The notes under the pieces: model-generated | The model's database searches: none | The model's input: the letters and a program-made list of their open reading frames with translations, nothing else | What the model was told of the DNA's origin: nothing | Shown here: piece after piece, positions 25,393-34,968 of the stretch | Layout of the letters: each line of letters opens with the position of its first letter | Numbering within the stretch: position 1 is the first letter of the stretch | Position numbers and translations under genes: made by a program | Source: JASHUC01 sp035523875 | Lineage (GTDB): Bacteria > Pseudomonadota > Gammaproteobacteria > Steroidobacterales > Steroidobacteraceae | DNA: 64,000 nt | Assembly (NCBI GenBank): GCA_035523875.1 | Contig: DATKPY010000018.1 | Coordinates: 113,345 to 177,344 of the forward strand | Direction of reading: 5' to 3'

Positions 25393-28300
25393 TCAGGCAG
25401 CGCGCTCGGCGCCCGCGAGCTGCCGCAGCACGTACTGCAGGATGCCGCCGTGGCGGAAGTACTCACGCTCCTTCGGCGTGTCGATGCGAATGCGCGCGTC
25501 GAACTCGATCGGCGTCCCCGCGGGCGCGGTTGCCCGCACCTTCACGGTCTTTCCGCCCGCGGCGGCCGACTCGATGCCTTCGAGATCAAAGAGCTCCTTG
25601 CCGGTGAGCCCGAGGCTGCGGGCGCTCGCGCCCGCGGGGAACTGCAGCGGCAGCACGCCCATCCCGATGAGATTCGAGCGGTGAATGCGCTCGAAGCTCT
25701 CCGCGATGACCGCGCGGACCCCGAGCAGCATCGTCCCCTTGGCCGCCCAGTCGCGCGAGGAGCCGGTGCCGTACTCGCGGCCCGCGAGGATCACGAGCGG
25801 GGTTCCTTCGGACTTGTAGCGCATCGCCGCGTCGTAGATGGACATCGGCTCCCCGTCCGGCAGGTGCAGCGTCACCCCGCCCTCGGTACCCGGCGCAAGG
25901 AGATTGCGCAGCCGGATATTTGCGAACGTGCCGCGCATCATCACTTCGTGATTGCCGCGGCGTGCGCCGTAGGAGTTGAAGTCCGCCGGTTGCACGCCCT
26001 GCTCGATCAGGTATTTCGCCGCCGGGCTCGACTTGGAAATGTTGCCCGCAGGCGAGATGTGGTCGGTGGTCACCGAATCCCCGAGGAGTGCGAGCACGCG
26101 CGCGGCGTGCGCATCCTTCACCGCGGGCGGCGTCATCGTCATGCCGGCGAAGTAGGGGGGATTCTTCACGTAGGTGGAGCGCGCATCCCACGCGTAGAGC
26201 TGGCTCTCGGGCGTGCTGATGCCGGCCCAGTTCGCATCGCCCTGGAAGACGCTGCGGTAGCTGTCGCGAAACATCTTCGAGTCGATCGAGTGCAGCACGG
26301 TCTCCTGGACCTCCTGCGGAGTCGGCCAGATGTCCTTCAAGTACACCGGTCGGCCGTCGCGGCCGGTCCCGAGCGGGTCGGTCGCGAGATCGACGTCCAT
26401 CGAGCCGGCGAGCGCGTAGGCCACGACGAGCGGCGGGGAGGCGAGGAAGTTCATGCGCACTTCCGGGTGCACGCGACCCTCGAAGTTGCGGTTGCCGGAG
26501 AGCACCGCGCAGCCGATCAAGTCGCCCGCCTTCACCGCGGAGGAGATCTCGGGCTTCAATGGGCCGGAGTTTCCGATGCAGTTGTGGACGCAAACGGTTC
26601 CTGCGACGAACGCGTGCAGATCCGAGACCGAGAGGTCGAACACCGATCGCGTGCCCGAGGGCCGACGGTCGATGACCTTCAAGGCGAACGTCGGGGCGGC
26701 CAACGCCTCCTTCCCAGTGCAGTATCGTTTCGATCGAGCCGGCGCGGTGCGCGGCTGCAGCGCGGCGAACCATTCGCGCACCCCGATCTCGCTGAAGAGG
26801 GCGGCGGGTGAGGGGAAGCCGCAGTTCTTTCGATGCATCGGTTTGAACGTTGAGCGGCCGTCGTTCGGCACTCGATCAAAGCGATCGTGACCCTCCAGGA
26901 GCGAGTAGTGTGGAAAGACCGGAGTCTCGCGGGCCGCCATCTCCATCGCCGCGACACGGCGGGCCTCCCGGAAGGACCCCTCGCAGCGTATCCGGCGCAG
27001 CGCATCGAGACGGTCCGCCATCCACAGGCGCTGGCGATTGATCGTGTCGACCGTGCGCCAATACACGGCTGCAGCACTCGCGCGCAATGACTTGTCGAGG
27101 CAGTAGCGATACCCGACGCGCTCCACAAACGACAGGCCTTCGGTCAACTGAAGACGAACCTCGATTCGGCGCACCCCATCGTGCGCGGACGGATAGCTCG
27201 ATCGCGATCGCCGTGTCGGGTACGAGCCGACCCTCGCGCCGCGCGCCTTCACGCCGCAGCGCACCAGGAGCTGAACGATGCCGCGCATCATCTCTTCGAG
27301 CCGTTGCACGTGTTCGGGCTTGGCGCTTTGAGCGTAGGCAGGCGGAAGCAGGATCGCGTTCTCGTCGCTCGAGCCCTGGCGGTGAAGGGTCGGTGCATCA
27401 CCATCCGCTCCGAAAAGGCCGCCGAGAAACTCCCGCGCGACCGCGACCGGACACTCGGGCGCAAGTACGAATTGCGGCAGGCACGGCGCCTGGTCGATGC
27501 ACCGGCCGCTGCGCACGCCGGGAAGTGCTGCGATGGCATCAGCCAGGACGGTTGGGAGCACGATCGTCCACTTGCGCTCGTCGTAGCGCGTGCCGACCGG
27601 GCGCCGGTGGGTGAGCAACTCAACATCGTTGAGAACAGCTTCGCGGTCGAGCGCCTGGCCCACGCACATCCTCGCTTGACCGTCTACGCTGATCGACCCA
27701 TCGCTGATCAGGTGCCCGACCAGTCGGGCGAACGCGAGCATGCGTGCACGCTCGGGCTCGCTCGAGAAGTCGAACCTCAACGAGCCCGACGCGAGCTCGT
27801 AGCCGACCTCGTCGTCGCCGGGCTCATCGAGGGGCGCTTCCAGGCCCATCACGACGCGATCGCGGCCGATGTCCAGTGAGTCCGCGCGCACCCAGCGGCC
27901 GTCGCCGCGCAGGAGCTCGTGGTCCGGGGTGCAGACCAACGTACGACCGTCCTGAAGCGCAAGGGTGACGCACTCCCGTTCACCCTGCCGCAGCAGCTCG
28001 GTTTGAACGGCGGTGCCGAGCGTTCGCTCGCCCGTCGGCCCCCAGACTCGCTTACCGCCGGCGGAGGGCATCTGCTCGATCTTGCGGCTTGTGCCGTCGG
28101 CCAGCAGAACGGGCGTCCCGGCGGCGATGCAAGTCGTGCAGCCGTAGCCGACGAGATCGAATCCCACGGCCTCGAGGTCCTCGAGAAGGCCCGCCCTCCG
28201 ATAGTAATCGGTGACCACCCGCGAGCCTGGCGCCAGGCTCGTCTTCACCCACGGCTTCGCCTTGAGGCCTGCGCGGTGCGCATTGCGCGCGAGGAGCCCG

Positions 28301-29646
28301 GCTCCGAGCATCACGGAGGGGTTCGAGGTGTTCGTGCAGCTCGTGATCGCCGCGATGAGCACCGCGCCGTCGGTGAGCTCGAGGGATTTCCCCTCGAGCG
28401 CGACCGGGGCCGCGCCGAGGCCGCTGCGGCCGGCATCACGCTGCACGCGCTCCTCGGCCATCTTCTTGAGACTCGCCTGGTAACTGCTCCTCGCCAGCCG
28501 CAGCGGGACGCGATCCTGCGGCCGGCGCGGACCGGCGAGGCTCGCCTCCACCGTGCCGAGATCGAGCTCGAGCACATCCGTGTAGCGCGGCTCGGCGTGC
28601 GCCGTGCGCCACAGGCCCTGCGACTTCGCGTAGGTCTCGACGAGCGCGACGCGCTCGCGTGGGCGTCCGGTGAGCTCGAGATAGCGGACCGTCTCCTCGT
28701 CGATCGGAAAGATGCCGCAGGTGCTGCCGTATTCGGGCGCCATGTTGCCGATCGTCGCCCGATCGGCGAGCGGCAGGCTCGCGAGCCCGTCGCCGAAGTA
28801 CTCGACGAACTTGTCGACGACGCCGCGCTTACGCAGCATCTCCGTCACGGTGAGCACGAGATCGGTCGCGGTGGCGCCCGGGCGCAGGCTCCCGGTGAGG
28901 CGTACGCCGATGACCTGCGGAATGAGCATGGTGATCGGCTGGCCGAGCATGGCGGCCTCGGCCTCGATCCCGCCGACGCCCCAGCCGAGCACGCCGAGTC
29001 CGTTGACCATCGTGGTGTGCGAGTCGGTGCCGACGAGGGTATCCGGGTAAGCCTCGCGGCGCGCGCCTTGCGTGCGGTCGAAGATCACCCGCGCGAGATA
29101 CTCGAGGTTGACCTGATGCACGATGCCGGTGTTGGGCGGAACCACGCGGAAGTTGTCGAACGCCTTCTGGCCCCAGCGCAGGAACGCGTAGCGCTCGACA
29201 TTGCGCTTGAACTCGATCGCGGTGTTCGCGGCGAGCGCCGCGGGCGAGCCGTACTCATCGACCTGCACCGAGTGGTCGATGACGAGCTCGGCGGGCGCGA
29301 GCGGATTGACGCGTTGCGCATCGCCCCCCAGGCGCTGGATGGCCTCGCGCATCGCGGCCAAGTCGACGATGCACGGGACGCCGGTGAAGTCCTGCAGAAT
29401 GACCCGCGCCGGGGTGAAGGCGATCTCGTGATCGGGCGCCGCGTCGGGCTGCCACTCGAGGAGCGCCTCGATGTCGGCGCGCGTCACGTTCACGCCGTCT
29501 TCGAACCGGAGCAGGTTCTCGAGCAGCACCTTGAGCGAGTACGGGAGCCGCGTCACCTTCTCCTGCGGGAGTGCCGCGAGGCTCACGATCTCGTACGATC
29601 GATCCCCGACGGGAAGGGTGGTGCGCGCCTTGAAGCTGTCGGTCAT
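25393..29646 (-). CDS. acnA: Aconitate hydratase A interrupted by an in-frame intein
   Basis: A 1417-residue precursor predicted to splice to a 900-residue aconitase, matching AcnA (about 890). The extein carries KARTTLPVGDRSYEIVSL at the start, the cluster ligand in ITSCTNTSNPSVMLGAG, and the second and third [4Fe-4S] ligands at the CTTC motif (residues 503 and 506). SRDWAAKGTMLLGVRAVIAE lies in the swivel domain. The enzyme isomerises citrate to isocitrate in the TCA cycle. Residues 506-1022 are an intein inserted between the CTT and the final cysteine of CTTC. The ATG at 29646 overlaps the mnmA stop by 4 nt. No frameshift is present on either side of the intein. Confidence 0.96.
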   Translation of the reverse strand: MTDSFKARTTLPVGDRSYEIVSLAALPQEKVTRLPYSLKVLLENLLRFEDGVNVTRADIEALLEWQPDAAPDHEIAFTPARVILQDFTGVPCIVDLAAMREAIQRLGGDAQRVNPLAPAELVIDHSVQVDEYGSPAALAANTAIEFKRNVERYAFLRWGQKAFDNFRVVPPNTGIVHQVNLEYLARVIFDRTQGARREAYPDTLVGTDSHTTMVNGLGVLGWGVGGIEAEAAMLGQPITMLIPQVIGVRLTGSLRPGATATDLVLTVTEMLRKRGVVDKFVEYFGDGLASLPLADRATIGNMAPEYGSTCGIFPIDEETVRYLELTGRPRERVALVETYAKSQGLWRTAHAEPRYTDVLELDLGTVEASLAGPRRPQDRVPLRLARSSYQASLKKMAEERVQRDAGRSGLGAAPVALEGKSLELTDGAVLIAAITSCTNTSNPSVMLGAGLLARNAHRAGLKAKPWVKTSLAPGSRVVTDYYRRAGLLEDLEAVGFDLVGYGCTTCIAAGTPVLLADGTSRKIEQMPSAGGKRVWGPTGERTLGTAVQTELLRQGERECVTLALQDGRTLVCTPDHELLRGDGRWVRADSLDIGRDRVVMGLEAPLDEPGDDEVGYELASGSLRFDFSSEPERARMLAFARLVGHLISDGSISVDGQARMCVGQALDREAVLNDVELLTHRRPVGTRYDERKWTIVLPTVLADAIAALPGVRSGRCIDQAPCLPQFVLAPECPVAVAREFLGGLFGADGDAPTLHRQGSSDENAILLPPAYAQSAKPEHVQRLEEMMRGIVQLLVRCGVKARGARVGSYPTRRSRSSYPSAHDGVRRIEVRLQLTEGLSFVERVGYRYCLDKSLRASAAAVYWRTVDTINRQRLWMADRLDALRRIRCEGSFREARRVAAMEMAARETPVFPHYSLLEGHDRFDRVPNDGRSTFKPMHRKNCGFPSPAALFSEIGVREWFAALQPRTAPARSKRYCTGKEALAAPTFALKVIDRRPSGTRSVFDLSVSDLHAFVAGTVCVHNCIGNSGPLKPEISSAVKAGDLIGCAVLSGNRNFEGRVHPEVRMNFLASPPLVVAYALAGSMDVDLATDPLGTGRDGRPVYLKDIWPTPQEVQETVLHSIDSKMFRDSYRSVFQGDANWAGISTPESQLYAWDARSTYVKNPPYFAGMTMTPPAVKDAHAARVLALLGDSVTTDHISPAGNISKSSPAAKYLIEQGVQPADFNSYGARRGNHEVMMRGTFANIRLRNLLAPGTEGGVTLHLPDGEPMSIYDAAMRYKSEGTPLVILAGREYGTGSSRDWAAKGTMLLGVRAVIAESFERIHRSNLIGMGVLPLQFPAGASARSLGLTGKELFDLEGIESAAAGGKTVKVRATAPAGTPIEFDARIRIDTPKEREYFRHGGILQYVLRQLAGAERAA
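26581..28131 (-). mobile_element. Intein with LAGLIDADG homing endonuclease inside AcnA
   Basis: A 517-residue intein. It starts with Cys1 in CIAAGTPVLLADGTSRKI (block A). Block B is CTPDHELL at intein residues 67-74, with the conserved threonine and histidine. Two LAGLIDADG-like dodecapeptides, RLVGHLISDGSI (137-148) and FLGGLFGADGDA (235-246), mark an endonuclease. Block F is VFDLSVSDLHAFVAG, and the end is VHN (penultimate histidine, terminal asparagine) followed by the extein cysteine of CIGNSG. All splice-site residues are intact, so it should be active. Boundaries are set by restoring the uninterrupted aconitase motif GCTTCIGNSG. Confidence 0.95.
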
Positions 29647-30779
29647 GAAGCTCTCCGCCGGTGCTCGCCGCGAGCCGCTGCGCAAAGTATATCGGGCGCG
29701 ACTGCCTCGATCACCCCGCCTCCGAGGCAGCGCGTGCCCTCGTAGACGACGGCGTACTGTCCGGGCGTCATCGCGCGCTGCGGCTCATCGAATACGATGC
29801 GCACGGCCCGGCTCATGCGCGGCTCGATGAGTGCCGGCTGCGGCGCCTGGCGATGGCGCACCCGCACGGTGCAGCGGCGCGCGCGCTCGGGCGGCTCAGC
29901 GAGCCAGGCGAACGGCTCAGTCACCAGCTCCGTATGCTTGAGGAGCGGGTGCTCGTGTCCCTGCACCACGATGAGCGCATTGCGCGCGCGGTCCTTCGCC
30001 GCCACGTACCAGGGCGCCTCGGCGGCGCCGCGGCGCCCGCCGATCGCAAGCCCGGCGCGCTGGCCGAGCGTGTAGAAGGCGAGGCCCGGGTGCGATCCGA
30101 GCAGCGTGCCCTCGCTCGACTCGATCGGTCCCGGCTCGCTCGGCAGGAAGCGCGCCAGGAAGTCGCGGAACGGGCGCTCGCCGATGAAGCAGATTCCGGT
30201 GCTGTCGGGCTTATCGTGCACGGGAAGCCCCGCGCTGCGAGCGCGTGCGCGCACCTCGGACTTGGTGCTCTCTCCAAGCGGCATCAGCGCGCGCTCGAGG
30301 GCGCTGCGGGTGACGGCGTGCAGGAAGTAGGTCTGATCCTTGGCCGCATCGCGCGCGAGATGCAGCTCGACGCCGTCGGCTGCGGGCAGGAGCCGTGCGT
30401 AGTGCCCGGTTGCGAAGCGCTGCGCGCCGAGCCGCTCGGCATAACGCAGCGCCACGCCGAACTTCACCTCGCGATTGCACAACACGTCCGGGTTCGGCGT
30501 GCGGCCCGCGCGGTGCTCGGCGAGGAAGTGCTCGAAGACGCGGGCGCGATACTCGGCTGCGAAGCTCACCCGGTGCAATGGGATCGCAAGCTCCCGGGCG
30601 ATGCTGCGGGCGTCCTGGAAATCCTGGGCCGCCGTGCAGTAGGCATCCTCGTCGTCCCAGTTGCTCATGTACAACCCGTGCACCTCGAAGCCCTGCTCCT
30701 TGAGCAAGAGCGCGGCGACGGCGGAGTCGACGCCGCCCGAGAGCCCTACGACGATGCGGGAAGCGGACTTGCGGTCCAT
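29643..30779 (-). CDS. mnmA: tRNA-specific 2-thiouridylase
   Basis: A 378-residue enzyme that installs sulfur at uridine 34 of tRNA-Lys, -Glu and -Gln. The PP-loop is VVGLSGGVDSAVAALLL, with MSNWDDEDAYC next to it. NPDVLCNREVKF holds one catalytic cysteine and DSTGICFIGERPFRDFL the other. GQYAVVYEGTRCLGGGVI ends the C-terminal barrel. It overlaps acnA by 4 nt and the nudJ gene by 34 nt on the same strand. The nudJ-mnmA pairing upstream of purB is common in gammaproteobacteria, but hflD is missing here. Confidence 0.97.
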   Translation of the reverse strand: MDRKSASRIVVGLSGGVDSAVAALLLKEQGFEVHGLYMSNWDDEDAYCTAAQDFQDARSIARELAIPLHRVSFAAEYRARVFEHFLAEHRAGRTPNPDVLCNREVKFGVALRYAERLGAQRFATGHYARLLPAADGVELHLARDAAKDQTYFLHAVTRSALERALMPLGESTKSEVRARARSAGLPVHDKPDSTGICFIGERPFRDFLARFLPSEPGPIESSEGTLLGSHPGLAFYTLGQRAGLAIGGRRGAAEAPWYVAAKDRARNALIVVQGHEHPLLKHTELVTEPFAWLAEPPERARRCTVRVRHRQAPQPALIEPRMSRAVRIVFDEPQRAMTPGQYAVVYEGTRCLGGGVIEAVAPDILCAAARGEHRRRAS

Positions 30780-31237
30780 GCCGGAGGGTGCCCGTCGATG
30801 AGGGCCACCGTCTCGAGCGGGTGGCGGTGACCGGCGAGATAGTCATCCACGCAGCGCAGGACGAGCGGGCTGCGCAGGCGCTGGCTGCGCTCGATGAGCT
30901 CGCGGCGGGTGAGCCAGTGCGTGGCGAGAATGCCCTGATCGAGCGGCTGCAGAGGATCGTGGTCGCTCACGATCCCGGTGAACGCGAAGCGCATGACCGA
31001 ATGACCGCTGTCGGGGTGGTGCCAGAGATAGACACCGAGGAGCGCACGCGGCGTGAAGCGCCAGGCGGTCTCCTCACGCGCCTCCCGCGCAACGGCCTGT
31101 AGCAGCGTCTCCCCGTCCTCGAGGTGACCGGCGGGCTGGTTGAGCACGATGCGGCCGTCGATGCGCTCCTCCACGACGAGGAATCGGCCGTCGCGCTCGG
31201 CGAGCGCGGCGACGGTGACAGCCGGGTTGAGAGCCAT
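30746..31237 (-). CDS. nudJ: NudJ-like Nudix phosphatase
   Basis: A 163-residue Nudix hydrolase. The Nudix box reads GHLEDGETLLQAVAREAREE, with the preceding LNQPAG typical of NudJ. VYLWHHPDSGHSVMRFAFTG follows. E. coli NudJ hydrolyses nucleoside tri- and diphosphates and a thiamin precursor pyrophosphate. It precedes mnmA with a 34-nt overlap, a conserved gammaproteobacterial arrangement, so the two are cotranslated. Confidence 0.9.
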   Translation of the reverse strand: MALNPAVTVAALAERDGRFLVVEERIDGRIVLNQPAGHLEDGETLLQAVAREAREETAWRFTPRALLGVYLWHHPDSGHSVMRFAFTGIVSDHDPLQPLDQGILATHWLTRRELIERSQRLRSPLVLRCVDDYLAGHRHPLETVALIDGHPPAWTASPLPASS

Positions 31238-31297
31238 CGGGGAAGTATAGCGCGGCGCTCGCGCGCACCGACGCGGTCGCGGCCGATCGAGTGGCGC

Positions 31298-31891
31298 TCA
31301 GCTGCGTCGGCGGACCGAGCGCAGCACGCTCTCCGGAGCGCTCGCGCTCCAGACGGCGTCGAACTCGTTCAGGTAGAGCCGGGCGACGGGAGGATTGTTG
31401 AAGTCCGCGATCCCATCCCACGTGTCCGAGCGCAGCCGATACACGATGGCGCGGTCGTCGGCGATCAGATAGGCCGAGGCACGCTGGGGGGCGTGGTCCG
31501 CCACATAGCGGATGTCGATGTAGCTCGACAGCCGCCGACCCATCGCGACAAAGCGGTTGCTGTCGCGCATGACGCGACCCGGATCGACGAGGAGCACGCG
31601 CACCTTCGAGAAGCTGCGCGAGAGCACGAAGCGCTTGATGATCTCGAGGAACGGGGATTGGTCGTAGAGCTCGGGCTCGAGATCGGGCGTGTAGATCGAG
31701 ATCATCCTCTGGGCGGAGGCCGCGGCGGTGTCGACCGCGGCACGCGCCTCCTCGAGGGACGTGAGGACGGTGAGCGGCTCGTCGGTGCGGGGTGGCGTCG
31801 CGAGGCTCGCCGCAGCGCCCGCACTCTCCGGCGCGCAGCGTGCGCCTGCAAGCAGGGCGAAGACGCTCGTCGTTTCGCTATCCCCGGGCAT
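31298..31891 (-). CDS. DUF7931-like (phospholipase D-like fold) protein
   Basis: A 197-residue protein. Residues about 45-190 resemble the DUF7931 domain, which has a phospholipase D-like core: ISIYTPDLEPELYDQSPFLE, KVRVLLVDPGRVMRDSN, GRRLSSYIDIRYV and AYLIADDRAIVYRL. A full HxK catalytic motif is not visible. The function is unknown. The ATG at 31891 (MPGDSETT) is the most likely start; the frame continues upstream to 31990 with low-quality sequence. Confidence 0.65.
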   Translation of the reverse strand: MPGDSETTSVFALLAGARCAPESAGAAASLATPPRTDEPLTVLTSLEEARAAVDTAAASAQRMISIYTPDLEPELYDQSPFLEIIKRFVLSRSFSKVRVLLVDPGRVMRDSNRFVAMGRRLSSYIDIRYVADHAPQRASAYLIADDRAIVYRLRSDTWDGIADFNNPPVARLYLNEFDAVWSASAPESVLRSVRRRS

Positions 31892-32046
31892 ATTCGTGCG
31901 TGTAGGCTCGCAGCAGTAGGCTGCCGTGCAGGCAGTGCGCCGCCGACAGTTACCCGGATGATAAGAGGCGTGCGCGGGGAATGAGTGCACCCGGTCACGC
32001 TTTGGGCCGCTCGGGCGCCGCTAGCGCGCGAAAAGCTTGAGCAGGA

Positions 32047-33456
32047 TCACTCTTTGCGCGGGGGCTGCGGCGCGCCGGATGCACCGGAGGAGGCCGCTTC
32101 ACGGGCAAGGCGCGCGGCCAATCCGACATAATTCGCCGGCTGCAGCTTCTTGAGCTCGACCTTCGCCTGCTCGGGAAGGGGCAGCGAGTCGATGAGGGCG
32201 ATGAGCGCACGCGGCTCGACCGTCTGCCCGCGCGTCAAGGACTTGAGGAGCTCATAGCCTTCCGGGACGCCGGCTGCGCGCAGTGCCGTTTGATAGGCCT
32301 CGGCGAGCACTTCCCAGGCGCCCTCGAGATCGTCTGCCATCCGCGCCGCGTCCGCCTCGATCCGCGCGAGGCCACGGAGCATCGCGCGCCAGGCAACGAG
32401 CGCGTGGGCGAGCGCGACGCCCACGTTGCGCAGCACCGTCGAGTCCGTGAGGTCACGCTGGAAGCGCGAGACCGGCAACTTTTCCGCGAAGTGCTTGAGC
32501 AGCGCATTGGCGATTCCGAGATTGCCTTCGGCGTTCTCGAAGTCGATCGGGTTCACCTTGTGCGGCATGGTCGAGGAGCCGACCTCCCCGGCAACGACTC
32601 GCTGGCGCAGATACCCGAGCGAGATGTAGCCCCAGAAATCGCGGCAGGCGCCGATGAGGATCGCGTTGGCGCCGGCCACCGCGTCGCAGTACTCCGCAAT
32701 CCAGTCGTGCGGCTCGATCTGCGTGGTGTAGGGGTTGTAGCGCAGGCCGAGCGATTCGACGAAGCCGCGCGCGATATCCGGCCAATCGAGCCCCGGCAGG
32801 ATGGCGACGTGCGCGTTGAAGTTGCCGACCGCTCCGTTCCACTTCCCGAGGATCTCCACGCGGTTGAGCCGCTGCGTCGCCCGCTGCAGACGCGCCGCGA
32901 AGTTCGCGAGCTCCTTGCCGAGAGTGGTTGGGCTCGCCGGCTGTCCGTGCGTGCGCGCGAGCATCGCCATCTCGGCGTAACGCGCCGCGAGACCCGCGAG
33001 CTCGGCGCGCAGCTCCGTGAGCGCATGGGCGAGCACGCTGCGCGCGGCGGCGAGGAGCCGCGCATAGCTCAGGTTGTTGATGTCCTCGGAGGTGCACCCG
33101 AAGTGCACGAGCTCGAGAGTGGCCGCGGCCGCACCTGCCGCCGCAAGCTCCCCGCGAACGTAGTACTCCACCGCCTTCACGTCGTGATTGATCCGTGCCT
33201 CGATGCCCTTGACCGCCGCCGCCGCTTCCCCCGGTGCCGCGCGCGCGAGCGCCTCGGCGCGGCGCCGTACCGCATCGCCGAGACGCGCGCCGGGGAGCTC
33301 GGGCGCGGCGGAGGAGAGATGCAGGAGCCAGGCGGCCTCGATGCGGATGCGCTCGCGGATCAATCCCGACTCCGACATGAGCGTACGCAGCGGCTCCGCC
33401 ACGGAATGGTAGCGGCCGTCGACGGGGGAGAGCGCATCGAGGGGGCTTGTGGACAT
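32047..33456 (-). CDS. purB: Adenylosuccinate lyase
   Basis: A 469-residue lyase that acts twice in purine synthesis (SAICAR to AICAR, adenylosuccinate to AMP). Motifs: LDALSPVDGRYHSVAEPL at the N-terminus, LVHFGCTSEDINNLSYA, MLARTHGQPASPTTLGKE and the signature loop GSSTMPHKVNPIDFENAEGN. Length and sequence match the gammaproteobacterial PurB type. The ATG at 33456 starts the canonical MSTSPLDAL. Divergent from fumC with about 100 nt between. Confidence 0.96.
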   Translation of the reverse strand: MSTSPLDALSPVDGRYHSVAEPLRTLMSESGLIRERIRIEAAWLLHLSSAAPELPGARLGDAVRRRAEALARAAPGEAAAAVKGIEARINHDVKAVEYYVRGELAAAGAAAATLELVHFGCTSEDINNLSYARLLAAARSVLAHALTELRAELAGLAARYAEMAMLARTHGQPASPTTLGKELANFAARLQRATQRLNRVEILGKWNGAVGNFNAHVAILPGLDWPDIARGFVESLGLRYNPYTTQIEPHDWIAEYCDAVAGANAILIGACRDFWGYISLGYLRQRVVAGEVGSSTMPHKVNPIDFENAEGNLGIANALLKHFAEKLPVSRFQRDLTDSTVLRNVGVALAHALVAWRAMLRGLARIEADAARMADDLEGAWEVLAEAYQTALRAAGVPEGYELLKSLTRGQTVEPRALIALIDSLPLPEQAKVELKKLQPANYVGLAARLAREAASSGASGAPQPPRKE

Positions 33457-33564
33457 GCGTCGCGCGGGCCTCGGGATGCTACGATTCACGATCATACCGC
33501 ATACGATCGCACGGCCGCGGACGCCCGCTCAGAACGCAGGCGCGCCGGGCACATGGAGCCGCCG

Positions 33565-34968
33565 ATGACGAGCCGCAACCGAACCGAGCGCGACAGCATG
33601 GGAGAGCTCGAGGTGCCCGCCGATGCGCTCTGGGGGGCGCAGACGCAGCGCGCCGTGCAGAACTTCCCCGTGAGCGGGCGGCGCATGCCGCGTTCGTTCA
33701 TCCGGGCGCTCGGCCTCATCAAACAGGCTGCGGCGGCGGCGAATGCGCGCCTCGGGCTCCTCGATGCCGGGCTCGCCCAGGCGATCGGCGCGGCAGCGCA
33801 GGAGGTGGCGCAGGGCGAACACGATGCGCACTTTCCGATCGACGTCTTCCAGACCGGCTCCGGTACCAGCACGAACATGAATGCGAACGAGGTGATCGCG
33901 CACCTTGCCGCGCGCCGGCTCGGCCGCGCCGTGCATCCGAACGACGAGGTGAACCTGGGTCAGAGCAGCAACGACGTGATCCCCACCGCCATCCACGTGA
34001 GCGCGGCGCTCGCGCTGCACGGGGACCTGATGCCCGCGATCGAGCACCTCTGCGCGGCGCTGCGCGCGAAGGAGCGCGAGGTGGGCGCCGTGGTGAAGAC
34101 CGGGCGGACCCACCTCATGGACGCCATGCCGGTGACGCTCGGCCAGGAGCTCTCCGGATGGCGCACGCAGCTCGAGAACGGTTACGCGCGGCTCGAGGCC
34201 GTCGAGCCGCGGCTGCTCGCGCTCGCTCAGGGCGGCACCGCGGTCGGCACCGGCATCAACGCGCCGGCGCAGTTCGGCAAGTCGTTCTGCGACGAGCTCG
34301 CCCAGCTCACGGGCATCGCCTTTCGCCCGAGCCGCAATTACTTCGAGTCGCTCGCGTGCCAGGACACGGCCGCCGAGCTCTCCGGGCAGCTCAAGGTGCT
34401 CGCGGTGAGCCTCCTCAAGATCGCGAACGATCTGCGCTGGATGAACAGTGGTCCGCTCGCCGGACTCGGGGAGATCGCCCTGCCGGCGCTGCAGCCGGGC
34501 AGCAGCATCATGCCGGGGAAGGTGAACCCGGTCGTTCCGGAGGCGGCGGCCATGGTTGCCGCGGAGGTGGTCGGGAACGATGCGACCATCACGCTCGCCG
34601 CGCAGTCGGGAAACTTTCAGTTGAACGTGATGCTGCCCATCATCGCCTACGATCTGCTCGAGAGCATCCGGCTGCTCGCGAACGTGCTCAGGCTTCTCGC
34701 CGATCGCGCCGTGGCGGGCTTCACGGTCAACGAGGCGCGCATTGCCGAGGCGCTGGAGCGCAATCCGATCCTCGTGACCGCGCTCAATCCGGTCATCGGT
34801 TACGAGAAAGGCGCGGCGATCGCGAAGAAAGCGTACGCCCAGGGCCGGCCGATCCGCGAAGTCGCGGCGAGCATGACCGATGTGCCGCGCGAGGAGCTCG
34901 AGCGGCTCCTCGACCCGGCCGAGCTCACGCGCGGCGGCATCAAAGGCGGCACGGGCGCGGGCGGATGA
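33565..34968 (+). CDS. fumC: Class II fumarate hydratase
   Basis: A 467-residue iron-independent fumarase interconverting fumarate and malate. Motifs: MGELEVPADALWGAQTQRA, FQTGSGTSTNMNANEVIAHL, GQSSNDVIPTAIHVSAAL, TGRTHLMDAMPVTLGQE and the signature GSSIMPGKVNPVVPEAAAMV. The ATG at 33565 has a GGAG 6 nt upstream; an in-frame ATG at 33553 would add 4 residues. It overlaps the next gene by 4 nt. Confidence 0.97.
   Translation: MTSRNRTERDSMGELEVPADALWGAQTQRAVQNFPVSGRRMPRSFIRALGLIKQAAAAANARLGLLDAGLAQAIGAAAQEVAQGEHDAHFPIDVFQTGSGTSTNMNANEVIAHLAARRLGRAVHPNDEVNLGQSSNDVIPTAIHVSAALALHGDLMPAIEHLCAALRAKEREVGAVVKTGRTHLMDAMPVTLGQELSGWRTQLENGYARLEAVEPRLLALAQGGTAVGTGINAPAQFGKSFCDELAQLTGIAFRPSRNYFESLACQDTAAELSGQLKVLAVSLLKIANDLRWMNSGPLAGLGEIALPALQPGSSIMPGKVNPVVPEAAAMVAAEVVGNDATITLAAQSGNFQLNVMLPIIAYDLLESIRLLANVLRLLADRAVAGFTVNEARIAEALERNPILVTALNPVIGYEKGAAIAKKAYAQGRPIREVAASMTDVPREELERLLDPAELTRGGIKGGTGAGG

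Noticed and set aside
26581..28131. Reading the extra 517 residues of AcnA as an assembly error or gene fusion.
   Set aside because: The segment keeps frame on both sides, has all intein splice residues and LAGLIDADG motifs, and its removal restores an exact aconitase motif.
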